A stretch of DNA of 64,000 nt. Source: Alentia gelatinosa. Lineage: Eukaryota > Annelida > Polychaeta > Phyllodocida > Polynoidae. Both the position numbers and the translations under genes were made by a program. Each line of letters starts with the position of its first letter. The stretch's first letter is position 1. The notes below the pieces were generated by a model. That model ran no database searches, was not told the DNA's origin, and was given only the letters and a program-made list of their open reading frames with translations. Shown here piece by piece: positions 31,741-42,827 of this stretch. The stretch covers positions 128,124,099-128,188,098 of the forward strand of contig OX465580.1 of the NCBI GenBank assembly GCA_950022655.1, written 5' to 3'.

Positions 31741-32862
31741 TATTCTATTGATAAGGTGATCAGAGAACCATACCAGATAAGGAGTAATGCCAGTGTGCTG
31801 GCAATAATTTGACATCTATCATTCTGATAAAGTAACTCAATTAGACATGCTCAAGTCTTTGATTATGGACATAATAAAAAAAATAACTTTTCAACATTTG
31901 GACTTCCCCAAATGCCTGAAAGGCCTTTTGTATCCCGGCGAGGGGATGTGGAGTAGGTGGAGGGGTTGGCGTAGGCAAAGGAAACAGAGACTGAAGGCAG
32001 TCTATAGCCCCATGAATATCCGATAACTGGCAATTGCCATAAAGGAAAACGCATTTTAAGAGTGAGATCGTATGCTACTTGCCCCTAATTCTTTTTGAAA
32101 TTCTTAACTCCAGAATAAAGATCAATTAAAAAAAATAGCAACCAAAAAAGCAAAACTATACTTTCTGATCGATCTCTTGGTTTCTTACCGTTCCCCGCGT
32201 GATTTATTGGACATACAAGCGACGTCTTGCTCTGCAGAGTTGATTAGTCAAAGAATAAAAACACAACAGAAGCCATCTCAGGCCAATTACCTTGCAGACT
32301 GGTAAATGCCGATCGTTCTGTAGTTAGCATTCATTTTTATCCAGAATGAGAATGAGGATAACAAAAGTAATAGTTTGTGCTCAAGAAGATCAATATAATC
32401 TGGGGTAAGTAGTCATTAAGACTCTTGAAACGACGATCAGGACTGTTTGATCTGCAAAGCAATCACCACCGGAAATGGCAGGGGATGAGTGAGAGTTAAT
32501 GTCAAATAGGGAACCAGGTGGAAGGTGCTTTAAGCAATAGAGCCTCCAGAGGTTACTAAACTCCCGATTATCGCCCCGGGTAAAGCAAAGTTCCGCTCCC
32601 GATAGACTTGGCACACTACGACAAAATGAACCACAGTTTTCTGATTTATAATCGGAGAAACTGAATATAATTTCGGATTCCCATGTAGAAATAGCTGAAA
32701 TTTCCATTTTTGACATCAGAATTTCAATTTGAGGATGCCTGAAAACCGTTAAACTGCATTAATTCTGGGTTGCGAGTAAGGGGTCTATCACTATACTACG
32801 TCGGTAACCAGCGAAACCCGGAACTTGTCAACAGACTGAATTACGGGATACCTCAATGCCAG
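31741..32862. other. Nothing recognised
   Basis: Short ORFs on the minus strand (up to 108 codons at 32390-32716) with no recognisable family. Confidence 0.4.
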
Positions 32863-33782
32863 CCACTCTCCCAGCAGATTTTTCGTGGCGCTTGCGCTTA
32901 CTAATCTTTACCTCAAACGGATGACGTCACATAGAGAAACTACATTTCAGATAAGAGTAACTGTCAAGAGTAGCGAAACTCATATATCATGAGTTAGGAA
33001 ATACAGGAATTTTTAAATAAGCTTCACAGACAATCTAGCTGTTTCTCTTTCAGCTTTAAACCACTTTATAATGTGAATTCACAGTTGATTAGACTACCCC
33101 TTTGAATGGGCACATGTGTAATGTTGACAAACAAAACCCTACAACACATTTATAAGGTGCTTTCCATTGGAGAAGGTTATCCAACAGCCTATTCCTGATT
33201 TGACATCACAAAAAAGAGAAATTAGGTTATATTTACCTACTATATCTAAAAAACTATGATTCTGGTAGGATCCGCTTGGAGATTCTCCCGCACATAGAGA
33301 CAGAGTGAACCAAACCTAGGCCTAGAGACTGAAGAACCACAAGAGCGAGATTCTCGTGTAGGGATAAACTTAAACCAGCTATTTTTTTTAAATTTCTCTA
33401 CACAGATGTACTTCTATCCTGAGATAACACTTCTTACCATACTGTAAACATAATTTAGAACTCTAATTATCTGATCTCCTTACCTTGAGAGAAACTTTGA
33501 GCTCACAGCCTTTCGCTGGTGTTAGTGTGGACACCAGTAACAAGCTACTACCTGTGTAACATGAAATCCGTGTGGGGGGCGGGTGGTCAGCGAATCGACG
33601 AAGTCGCTAGTATTTACCATATAAACATGTATCTCTTTTTATGTGTAAAACACAAAATTTCCCCAAAGTACTCAGAATTTAGGATATTTGAATATCCTGA
33701 TATGCTGATGCTCCATAAAGGCAGGTCGCTGTAGAGATACAAGCAGGGCAGGAAGCAAGGCGCAAAATCTATGCCTAGGCAT
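32863..33782. mobile_element. Element J, copy 1 (CCACTCTCCCAGCAGAT ends)
   Basis: Left end CCACTCTCCCAGCAGATTTT, right end GGAAGCAAGGCGCAAAATCT then a decayed GCCTAGGCAT. The layout (end, TAACTGTCAA.AG block, body, GATACAAGCAG block, end) is shared with 44650-46069. Element N is inserted inside it. Confidence 0.6.
33233..33610. mobile_element. Element N, copy 1, inside J
   Basis: Begins TTACCTACTATATCTAAAA and ends AATCGACGAAGTCGCTAG, with short TAT repeats on both sides. It is colinear with 36955-37414 and 41060-41532 (TCCGCTTGGAG, GTACATAGAGACA, CTTTCGCTGG), but the tRNA-like block is decayed. Confidence 0.65.
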
Positions 33783-33971
33783 CCAGCAGTCAATGATCAA
33801 AGGCAAACTTCACCAAATCCCTTCACCGTGCTGCTAATCCTTCCCAACAATCTTGTGTGCCTTTCTTTCTATTCTTTTATTTCTCTCAGCCTGCCATCCG
33901 GTGCCTTGCTCTGTCTTGCTCTATCCTTTCATCCATGGATCGCTTCTTTCAAGCTGTTCTTCTGCTTCCTT

Positions 33972-34103
33972 TTTATCCTACCCCTAATGAAAACTCCATA
34001 GGCTTTATAACATTGGCTGACTGTATTTCGAGCGAGCGTGCAGTAAAGTGTTATTTATTGCACGAGGGTAACAAATGAATTATTGGAGACAGGGTAGGAT
34101 AAA
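33972..34103. mobile_element. MITE, TTTATCCTACCCC family, copy 3
   Basis: 132 bp with ends TTTATCCTACCCC and GGGTAGGATAAA in inverted order, and the shared CCATAGGCTTTATAACATT block near the left end. Confidence 0.7.
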
Positions 34104-34183
34104 TACTTAATTGAACTAGAGTTAGTAGTGTTAGTGTTTATCACACCCCCGTCAGGTTGGCAACTCACTGCTCTTGGCTAATA

Positions 34184-34402
34184 CCGGAGACACACCAAGC
34201 GAGTCATGGTGGCGATCTCTGCAATCGCCAACACAAAATGGCATGAATGTGAGATATTATTTCATAGAAATATCTCCTAATGATAATTTAGCGCCTCGGG
34301 AGCAATAATCAGGCGAAATATGAAATAATAGCTCACATATAGGCCATTTTGTGTTGGCGATTCTGGAAATCGCTGTGTTTCTCGCTTGGTGTGTCTCCGA
34401 CA
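34184..34402. mobile_element. MITE F (GGAGACACACCAAGCGAG ends), copy 1
   Basis: Terminal inverted repeats of about 60 bp: GGAGACACACCAAGCGAG, GGCGATCTC, AATCGCCAACACAAAATGGC. No ORF. A tandem pair lies at 61776-62184. Confidence 0.8.
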
Positions 34403-34452
34403 TAACGCCTCGCACAAAAATATGCGACCAGCCAGCCGTGCAATTAACACTT

Positions 34453-35417
34453 AAGGGCTGATTCCACCAGTACGATATATTTGCTGTATTATATCTTGGT
34501 ATGTCTTGTTGTATCTTATAGTATCGCGATATATATGTCTTCTTTCCTTTGCCACGATACATCACGTGCGATGATATGTGTACCTTTTCACGACGATGTG
34601 TGTCTATTTTGGTGCTCCACCACTGACGACTCAAGATCTATTGCCGACATCTCGCGGCAAACCACAATCTATTGCGGCAAGAGCGTGGAGAAGGTACTTA
34701 ACTCCACTAATGCATTGCGGCAAATATGCACACGATTATTCGAAACCTGGAAAGACTTAAGGGACTGTTCCATCTTGCTGAATTCTCAGGCGAATCATGA
34801 TTCTGACAGTGTCTGATTTATCAATCGGGTACCATCGGTGTAATGGAACACCATAATCTGGTAAGATCGGACCCGTCGGCCGCCGTCTGCCACCGTTGGC
34901 CCCTCTCGGGTGCCTTGTCCCATATGTCCGACGCACGCCGATACTAGTACACCCGTATTCCGCACGGAATCTTTTACTGGTGGTGTCTTCTGGTGTCTGA
35001 ACTAGGAACTAAGAGCTACGACCTTGACCCCTGGCACGTTTACTGAGAGTGTCCATTTGAAGGTAGGGGAGGTTCTTGAGGTGAATAAATGTTGTGTATA
35101 ATGATTATTTTGAAAAGGAATAGGATTTTAACTGTAATCTTGTCTGGACTTGCGATTGGGTGAAGTCAGAGAACCCTAACATTTTCGGGTACCATCGTTG
35201 GGGTGTCAGCATCGGAACAGATGGTACCAGATGCTGCCAGGGTGCCATTTTTAAGCCTTTTTTTCACCAAAAATCAGCAAAAGATTGTTGCCGATTCTGC
35301 CAGACTCAGGCTGACGATTACAAACATTCAGTCGGCTAAATGGAACAGGCCCTCATGCAAGACAACCAAATCGTGACAAGTCTCGCTATATCTTGTGTGT
35401 TGGGAGAACCAGCCCTT
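34453..35417. mobile_element. hAT-like MITE, GGTTCCACC family, copy 2 (interrupted)
   Basis: Left end AAGGGCTGATTCCACCAGTA, right end the complement of AAAGGGCTGGTTCTCCCAAC. The sequence on both sides of the inner insertion aligns with the uninterrupted inverse copy at 9274 (GAAACC, CAAGACAAC, ATCGTGAC, TCTCGCT, ATCTTGTGTGTTGG). Confidence 0.7.
34758..35354. mobile_element. Nested hAT-like MITE (AGGGACTGTTCCAT ends)
   Basis: Inverted ends TAAGGGACTGTTCCATCTTG and TGAGGGCCTGTTCCATTTAG. The flanks GGAAAGAC and TGCAAGAC look like a diverged 8-bp target duplication. The inside is rich in CGGGTACCATCG, CCGACG and TGCCA words. No ORF. Confidence 0.7.
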
Positions 35418-36540
35418 TACACTATTTAGAGCAGGAACTGTACAATTCTTGTCGGGAATATTTTCCAATCGTAGCAGTGGGCGCCAGCTTACGATGCTGA
35501 TTCCGATCCAACCACGACTGGATCCCGATTGGAAATTCTCATCGTAGCTCTTACGTTTGAATTCGACATGTTTGATATTTTCTATGATTGGAATTAAATC
35601 GGGAAGCATTCCGATTGGAATAGAGCGCATTCCGATTGGAATTTCTGGTGGGCTGTGCATTCCGATAGCGTTTCCGATTCATTCCCGACACAACTCCAAT
35701 CGTAGTTTTTTTGAGTCAGATTATTTATTCTGGTCAGAGATAAGGCAAGGTATGCCCGTTTTCAATTAAAGCTAGCAACATGTTACTTAGTGATACATCA
35801 AGGTATTTGGACTGTAACACCATGCATTGTAATGCTTACATACACTTACATAAATAAATATAATTGCATCAATTTCATTCCCCCTGCAGGCACATAATCT
35901 TATGTTCTTTCCCACATCAATGGTGTAATTCATTTGAGTGTAGGTCTGTAACATATTATTGGAACATAGTTCATTTATATACGGCATATAGCCTATGATC
36001 CATGGGCGCCGCCATGATGCCCCCCGACTAGGTGTTCTTCACTAATGGAGGTGAAAAAGTAGGTGTTCTTCACTAATGGAGGTGGAAAAGAAGTGAGTGA
36101 TAATGGGGAAGTGTCAGGACTCTAACCTTGCTCACATATGTATATAAAGTGTTCTATGTAGAAAATATCATGTCTTGGGTTTAATTATTATGTCATCCTG
36201 CTTTGGGATGAGTGTAGAGAGTCAAAGAAACCATGGTAAAACATTGAAAGGCAGTTGAATTTCGTAAGAACAAAGAGCCAGAATACAGGTTTTGTCCCCC
36301 GACCACCTAGTGACTGCTTCATGAATTAACAATGGCTCTGTCCCCTATGTATACAGACACAGGCTGAAAGGCAGTTTGTGAGTCATAATTGTTGAATGCT
36401 TGTTGCCAACAGGCAAAGAATGAAATGATGGAGATTTACATATTATATAAATATAACGTTTGGTGAGCTTTGTACAGGGTCCACATAAATTGATTTTTAG
36501 TCATTTCAATTTGTAGAGTTGAGACGGCTATTTAATAGAA
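35418..36540. other. Decayed GATTGGAAT-rich repeat, then nothing recognised
   Basis: 35455-35715 is filled with ATTCCGATTGGAAT and CAATCGTAG words, in the style of MITE C, without clear ends. 36030-36087 is a 31-bp tandem pair (TAGGTGTTCTTCACTAATGG...). The rest is unassigned. Confidence 0.5.
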
Positions 36541-37968
36541 TTAGTTTTTCTTTATTCTTAAATTGGATGGTAAGAGTCTATAGTCAGTGGGAAGGCAATT
36601 CCAATATTGAGGGCATTTGTGAAGCATGGTACATTTGAATGAGTTTAGTTTAATGGGGTAAGTCATCAGGACTAGGGCTTGGTGCAGTCTGGTTTCTCTT
36701 CTTGGTAGAATAATATAATCGTTTAGTTTGCTTCTTTGATAAGCTGCCTTTCTGATGGCTGAGATCCTTCGTTCACTGAGAAAGTTCAGTCTGGCCTCTT
36801 TATGGATTAGGGTATTGTGGGTTCTAGGTTCTGCTCGCAATGCCATCCCTAGAGCTTTATTTTGTAAGGTTTGCAATTTTGTAAGAGACTTTTGATTGGT
36901 TCCTTCTATCAAGGCACTGCCATACTCCGCATATGGTAGAATTTTTGTCTTATACTAGCAACTTCGTCGAGTCCGAGTTTAAAAAAAGAAAGAGATGTCG
37001 GACTGCCAAAAGCGAGGCTCGAACTCCCGACATCCGCATTCCAATACGGACGCTCTGGTGGTGGGTGGGGGAGGGGAATCACAGAGTAAATAGATATATC
37101 TCTACTCTGTGGTATCTCTCTACTCTGTGGGGGAATCAGCGGAATTTTGAAAATGGTACCAGCGAAAGTTGAGATCCCATTGGTTTCTCATGAGAAAAGT
37201 AGATTAGAAAACTACAATACTAAACTTTGATTTCAGCATGGCTCGAAATGGATCAGAAGAAAAGAAGTTTGTCTGAGTATAGTCCTATAAAAAAGAAGAA
37301 CAGGTCTCGTGGGCATTCAATCTCCAGGCCCAGGTTTGGTTAACTATGTCTCTATGTACGGCAGCAACTCCAAGCGGATATCACAAAAATCTAACGTTTT
37401 AGATATAGTAGGTAATAAGGTAATGACTTGCTCTTTATTTAAATACTGTCTGATTTTAGCAAAGACATATAATCGGTGACTTAGTTTGCGAACCATTTCC
37501 TTTTTGTGTAACACAAATGTAAGTTTTTCATCTAGACGTATTCCTAGATAGTCAAAGTGATGAACATAATCAATATCTAGGTCATTACGATGTAGTTTAG
37601 TTAGTGGTTGTTGTCTTCTGAGTTGCAAAAATCATAGTTTTATTTTTACATTGATGATTAGCTGATTCTTCTTTGACCAAGTGTCAAGCTTGTCCAGATC
37701 TTTTTGGATTAGTTCGGTAGCATGGTTTGTGTTTCTGTCGGTTGCATAGAGGACAGTGTCGTCAGCATAATTTAGTTGAAGTGTTTGTAAGAATACCATG
37801 TAGGTCATTGACATATTGAAGGAACAGGAGTGGCCCCAGCATTGATCCCTGGTGCACACCACAGACAATATTTCTAGTGCTGGAAAGCTGGCCACTTACT
37901 CTGGAGTAGTGTTTTAGGTACAGAAGATAATTCGTTAACCACCCGACGGTTTTTTTGACCCAGTCCGT
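36541..37968 (-). pseudogene. Decayed LINE (reverse transcriptase to C-terminus), interrupted
   Basis: Minus-strand frames give, in order, LSSTRNIVCGVHQGSMLGPL, LNYADDTVLYATD (catalytic YADD), LDTWSKKNQLIIN, DYLGIRLDEKLTF, and then, beyond the N insertion, KILPYAEYGSALIEGTNQKS and the C-terminal LNFLSERRISAIRKAAYQRS. Frameshifts are present. Upstream it is cut off by the foldback element at 37970. This is a different family from the LINE at 42828. Confidence 0.8.
36955..37414 (-). mobile_element. Element N, copy 3, inserted in the LINE
   Basis: On the minus strand it begins TACCTACTATATCTAAAACG and ends GACGAAGTTGCTAG, between LINE sequences that rejoin in frame (QVIT then L-Y-KTKILPYAEYG) with TAT at both edges. 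A tRNA-like block near its end has an anticodon-type hairpin (TCCGTATTGGAATGCGGA) and a B-box-like GAGTTCGAGCCT. Confidence 0.75.
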
Positions 37969-37969
37969 G

Positions 37970-38317
37970 GAATAGAGGGAAACTATGTTCCGGTGGGAAT
38001 AAGTCAAAGTTACGAGGTAAGGCTTGGGAAAATTACTGCCCGCGGCTACGCCTTGGGCAGTAATTTTCCCAAGCCTTACCGAGTACCTTTGACTTATTTC
38101 CACTGGTATGTGGTTTCCCTATTCCTATATACCTTCAATTATCGGCTAATATCGTTAAAAACCGAATGTCTCTGAACGTCAACCTGGGCAGTAAACGTCA
38201 ACCTGGGCAGTAAATGTCAACCTGGGCAGTAACTTCAACCTGGGCAGTAAACAAAAGTTATTCCACCCCCAGCAGCGTTAAGTAATCATAGGTTGTTCGC
38301 TCATAGGTATATAGGAA
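37970..38317. mobile_element. Foldback element D, copy 1
   Basis: Inverted arms of about 72 bp (GAATAGAGGGAAACTATGTT through TTGGGAAAATTACTGCCC) enclose a 25-bp loop region (38036-38060). Next comes a segment opening with ATTCCTATATACC and closing with GGTATATAGGAAT, holding four 18-bp tandem copies of ACGTCAACCTGGGCAGTA. It is nearly identical to 58584-58935 except that the loop is inverted. Confidence 0.85.
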
Positions 38318-39359
38318 TTTATATTTCTTTATCAGGATGGCTAATGTATGCTAATGAACGTGGTGGGAAAGGAACTCTTACCAGCTAAGCCTCGTGACAA
38401 ACCACAATGTATGCTAATGAAGTTGCGGTATCGGGAATGTATTGGAAACCATCAAGACCTTGGCGAATCTTGTTTATGCTTACGATTGGAGTTCCCGATA
38501 AGAAATCTATCGTAGTTCATTGGGGTCTATCGGGAACATTTGTTGTCGGGGTCCTATCGGGTTATATCGGGGCCTTATCGTAGTAGGTGGGTGCGGCCTC
38601 AAAATCTCATTCAGTTCCTACTAATTCCCCGCCTCCGTTCTATCATGTCTGTCTGTTTGTCTGGTCCTGAAATCACTCTCTTTCCCAGCCTGTCTGCCTA
38701 TATTATAAAGGTACACCTTCCTCTATGCTGATAAAACGGGGGCACATTCCCTCAATAAGCGCTGCTCAATCAATCAGTCGTCTGCTTCTCCCTGACGTGT
38801 GGCGGGAAAAGCTGTCGCCATCTGTTCCCGACGCACTATCATTACGCTTGTCTGCCTACTGTGAGTAACCAGCCGGATTGATTAGTCAATGTCAGACGAC
38901 CGTCTGCGTGTACACCGACATTTAGTTGTCCCACGTTCAATCCTAGACTAGTGCTTATAGACTTCCAGTCTTAACTAGTGTCTCCATCCTGCCACTTGTC
39001 GCCAGCTGCTAGGCGTCTTTCCTCACCTTTTTGATACGTCCACACCGATGCTTGTTATCAACTGCATGCCTGCTGTGGATTGCCTCTTGTTATACCATCC
39101 TTTATGACCTCTTTATTTTGGTAACACTTTTATCTATATTGAAGTTACATATAGGTATACACTGACTCTTATCTTCATTGCATTGCCTCTTTTATTCTCT
39201 GCATTTCTTGCATGAGTTGGCATTGTGTTATTTATACTCAACCGGTGTTTTGTATCTGCCCGTTATGTACAAACGTACACGGTCCCGGTTTAGTTATACC
39301 GCTTGCTGACATCTGCCCATTGGCTACAGACAATTGTTACCAGTCATGTTGTCTTACTA
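38318..39359. other. Unassigned, with a partial MITE C-like end
   Basis: 38500-38600 reads ATCGTAG, TATCGGG, CTTATCGTAGTAGGTGGGTG, GGCCTC: the right end of a MITE C relative without a clear left end. The rest shows nothing. Confidence 0.45.
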
Positions 39360-39736
39360 CCTGTCGTTTTGTCTGTCATATTGTTTTACTGCCCATCCTT
39401 CTCTCTGTCATACTGTCTTACTGCCTGTCCCTCTGTCTCTCATGCTGTCTTATAGTCTTAGGGGCCATAAAGTATGTATACAGATTTTCTGAAATTTTGT
39501 ATCTCCTAACCCCACCTGTACGCAATAGAACAAAGAAGGAGCATTTAAAAGTTTCCAAATATTTTCACCCCCCCCCCCTCCCACCCCCCTCGGGGCGTAC
39601 AAACTTTAATAATGGCTTCTAACTGCCCATCCTTCTGTCTGTGATACTTTCTTATTGCCTGCCATATTGTCCTACTGTCCATTTTTCTGTCTGTCACACT
39701 GTCTTATTGTTTGTCTTACTGCCTGTCGTCCTGTAT
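39360..39736. repeat. CTGTC/TACTG-rich lead-in and MITE K-like fragment
   Basis: Degenerate CTGTCTTACTGCC words run into the minisatellite. 39466-39612 contains CATTAAGTAC-type and GCAATAGAACAAAGAAGGAG sequence related to 45800-45930 and 47665-47830. Confidence 0.5.
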
Positions 39737-40197
39737 CTCATACTGTCTTATTGTCCATCCTGCTGTCTTTCTGCCCATCTTTCTGTATCTCATACTGTCT
39801 TATTGTCCATCATGCTGTCTTTCTGCCCATCTTTCTGTATATCATACTGTCTTATTGTCCATCATGCTGTCTTTCTGCCCATCTTTCTGTATCTCATACT
39901 GTCTTATTGGCTGTCATGCTGTCTTTCTGCCCATCTTTCTGTATCTCATACTGTCTTATTGTCCATCATGCTGCCTTTCTGCCCATCTTTCTGTATCTCA
40001 TACTGTCTTATTGTCCATCATGCTGTCTTTCTGCCCATCTTTCTGTATATCATACTGTCTTATTGTCCATCATGCTGTCTTTCTGCCCATCTTTCTGTAT
40101 CTCATACTGTCTTATTGGCTGTCATGCTGTCATTCTGCCCATCTTTCTGTATCTCATACTGTCTTATTGGCTGTCATGCTGTCTTACAGTCTGTCTT
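39737..40197 (+). repeat. 52-bp minisatellite, about 8.8 copies
   Basis: Unit CTCATACTGTCTTATTGTCC (first 20 of 52 bases), with starts at 39737, 39789, 39841, 39893, 39945, 39997, 40049, 40101 and 40153. Copies differ by only a few bases (CTC/ATC, GTCCATC/GGCTGTC). Because 52 is not divisible by three and no unit contains a stop, all three plus-strand frames stay open (205, 211 and 218 codons). None is likely to be a gene. Confidence 0.95.
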
Positions 40198-41059
40198 TCC
40201 GGCCGTTATACTATCTCACTGTCTCTGCTGTTTGCCATCAAGTGCATGCTTCATGTAGACCGCCATTTGCTGACACCTTGCTCGCTGTAGTTTTCAGACG
40301 GCTGCTTTCCACGTTCTCTGCAGCTATCAGGACTGCTTCTCTGTCCGCTTCGCTCTGCTGGCTATGATCCGATTTACTGCATGCAATCCACTAAGCACAG
40401 TCTCCAAATTATTCCCCATTGACTGATCCCTGCAAATCTTCATCTCGTCTGGCAACTCCCACTCTCCATCAACCTAATTGTATTATGGGAAGGCGTCAAT
40501 GGAATACACTATATCACTGAATAGTTAAACACCATTTCCCTCTGAAACATATAACCCTATTTCTAGTAGATGAAAAATATTCAGGAAATGATTAGTTTCA
40601 TCCTTCACCGACCCCACATACGGGTACTCCTTCCCCTCAAAACATCTATCCCAGAATAAGAACGCAGCGTCTTGTGACGGCGTCCGTTAAACATTGTCAC
40701 CCGTGGCGCCCCCTCGTGGCCCTGGCGGTCAATATGGCGGCCGTCTTGTCATTGATTATTGACTGTCTCCATCTTCCACTGGTCTTATAACGAGACTTCC
40801 ACCTTATATTTCTCCTCGATTCACCATCGCCATCTCTTGTAGACGCTCTTTGTCTCCGAAGATACCTCAATACAATGTGTATGCACTGCGTGGTTCCCGA
40901 TATGACGAAGACGTATGCATCCAGCTCGGATGGATCCTTGGGAAGGAGAGTAAAATAGAACCCAGCTTAAATACACTCCGTTCCAAGCAAATAGTCTGCT
41001 TTCGCGGGGTGTCCGCTAAAGTGGGGTTTTCAGTCTGTAGATGGTTTGGCTATGTTTAT
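40198..41059. other. Unassigned; CpG patch with YY1-like motif
   Basis: 40660-40760 is CpG-rich and contains AATATGGCGGCCGTC, a YY1-like promoter motif. No downstream ORF is convincing (a 77-codon frame at 40850-41083 lacks an ATG start). Confidence 0.4.
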
Positions 41060-41532
41060 TACCTACCACATATAAAACGTTAGAATTTTGTGATATCCGC
41101 TTGAAGTTGCTCCCGTACATAGAGACATAGTGAACCCGACCTGGGCCTGGAGATTGAAGGGCCATGAGAGTGAGATTCTTGTGCAGTTTTAAACTGTAAG
41201 CAGCTACTCTTTTTTGTATTTCTATATGCAGACATGCGTTTTCTCTTATGATTCATTTTGAGCCATGTCGAAATCAAAGTTTAGTACTGTAGTTTTCTGA
41301 TCTACTTTTCTCGTGAGAACCCAATGAGATCTCAACTTTCGCTGGTAGCCCTTTCAAAACTCCGCTGATTCCCCCCTCCCACCAACAGCCTAAGTATTTG
41401 GCCCAAATCCAGCTCCTGTCTTTGTGGAGCAGTCAGCAGAACATTCTGAAATCTGGAGTTCGAACCCTGTTAACGGCAGTCTGACATTTCATTTTTCCAT
41501 TTTTTTGGACTCCGACTCGACGAAGTCGCTAG
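41060..41532 (+). mobile_element. Element N, copy 2
   Basis: Begins TTACCTACCACATATAAAAC, ends CGACGAAGTCGCTAG, and is flanked by TTTAT on both sides. Near its 3' part, GTGGAGCAGTCAGCAGAACA resembles a tRNA A box and D arm, and GGAGTTCGAACCCTG a B box, with an anticodon-arm-like stretch between. The tRNA-like part lies toward the CGACGAAGTCGCTAG end, not at the opposite end. Confidence 0.7.
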
Positions 41533-42246
41533 TTTATGTCATATTTTGTTAGAAAAAACTGTTATAATCACACAGACAGCCCACATACGCCTCCCTGACC
41601 CCTCATTGGGCCTACACAGGCAGTGGCCCAGTGTCTACCCAGTACATACTTGATAAGGTGTTCCTCCGAAGTATGCCCTTAGCCAGGGTTGAAATAAACA
41701 TTTGATAGAGACGAAAATGTCAGTTCACGAGGTTTCCCTTAGACTGAGTGTCCCTGAAGCGGGGTTTTATAGTATAAGGGAGCCAACACTCCTCTTGTTA
41801 GCTTCGGGGCCACCCAGGGGGGCAAAAGTAGGCAAAGGGTGGTCCATACCTACTAAAATATAGCTTTACGTGAATTCTATTACTAGCGCCATTACCATCA
41901 GTATGCAACAGAATGAAGCAGAGGACTAGGCTTAGAGCCTTGAGAATCCACTGGCACACAGTAGGTGGCTTCATTGAGATTATAGGAACCTTTGGGTTGT
42001 ATTGATGTACGTCTTTAACACGGGAGTACAGAATACGACATAGAGAGTGTGAGATCTTATGAGAGGAGTGCACCCAAAGCCAACGTTCTGGGTTTCCCAA
42101 CACGTTCTGAGTTTCGGATTGGATCACACAAGGCCCCTTAGGATCACATTCAATATCAATGAAAATCGCAACCACCAGAGTGTGCATCACAGTTAATGAG
42201 ACTGCCACTTCAAGCAAGCACATAGACCTGTCTTGTAGAACAATTA
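41533..42246. other. Nothing recognised
   Basis: Contains a 141-codon minus-strand open frame (41798-42223) without recognisable homology or a promoter; chance or old repeat. Confidence 0.4.
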
Positions 42247-42818
42247 TTATTTCACCCCTGTATTTTTCTCCATAAGCTTAACATTAGGAACTCGTATTCC
42301 ACGGCCGTGAAGTTCGTGTACCCAATACTTAATGGCTAATTGGGTGATTCATTCTAACAACCCTGCAATATATATATGAAGTATTTCCTCTCAAGAAAGA
42401 TGTCCTATAGTTGTGCCTGATTTGACACCTCATCCGGCAGGAATAAGTGTATAATATTTACTCTGTGATACGTGTATCTCTTTCATCACTATACTCTTCA
42501 GATTGCTCAGAAATTAGGATACATACAGGGCATTAGAAGGAAACCCACGATAATAACTTGGTCCGTACTCCACCTCGTTTGACCGCTAGGTAATTCATCG
42601 TGGATTACTCCGCAGTCAAACTCGGTGGAGTACGGACCAAGTTATTCTCATCGTGTGGGTTTCCGATTTTATCTCACCCCGTATAACAAAAATTAACATC
42701 ATTTATTGCTGGAACAACTCGCCAAACTAGCCATTGAGTATTAGGTACGATACTTTCATGGCCGTGGAGTACGAGTTCCTAACGTTAAGCCTATGGAGAA
42801 AAATACCATGCCTGTAGA
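42247..42818. mobile_element. Composite TTATCTCACCCC MITE with internal hairpin
   Basis: The left block (TTATTTCACCCC, CCATAAGCTTAACATTAGGA, CACGGCCGTGAAG) is mirrored at 42755-42810. Inside are a near-perfect hairpin (42538-42664, about 50-bp arms around CTTGGTCCGTACTCCACC) and a second terminus TTATCTCACCCCGTATAA at 42669. The right terminal GGGGTGAGATAA is missing; the LINE begins 10 bp further on. Confidence 0.65.
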
Positions 42819-42827
42819 GTGGACATT

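Noticed and set aside
37632..38103. Two separate protein genes of 87 and 113 codons
   Set aside because: Pieces of one frameshifted LINE reverse transcriptase and the adjoining foldback element.
39737..40197. CRISPR array
   Set aside because: Units are tandem with no unique spacers and the DNA is eukaryotic. The same applies to the 18-bp units at 38177 and 58790.
39641..40367. Three overlapping 205-218-codon Cys/Leu-rich ORFs resembling membrane proteins
   Set aside because: All three are the same 52-bp minisatellite read in different frames.
41411..41490. Functional tRNA gene
   Set aside because: A- and B-box-like motifs exist but no complete cloverleaf or acceptor stem. It is part of element N.
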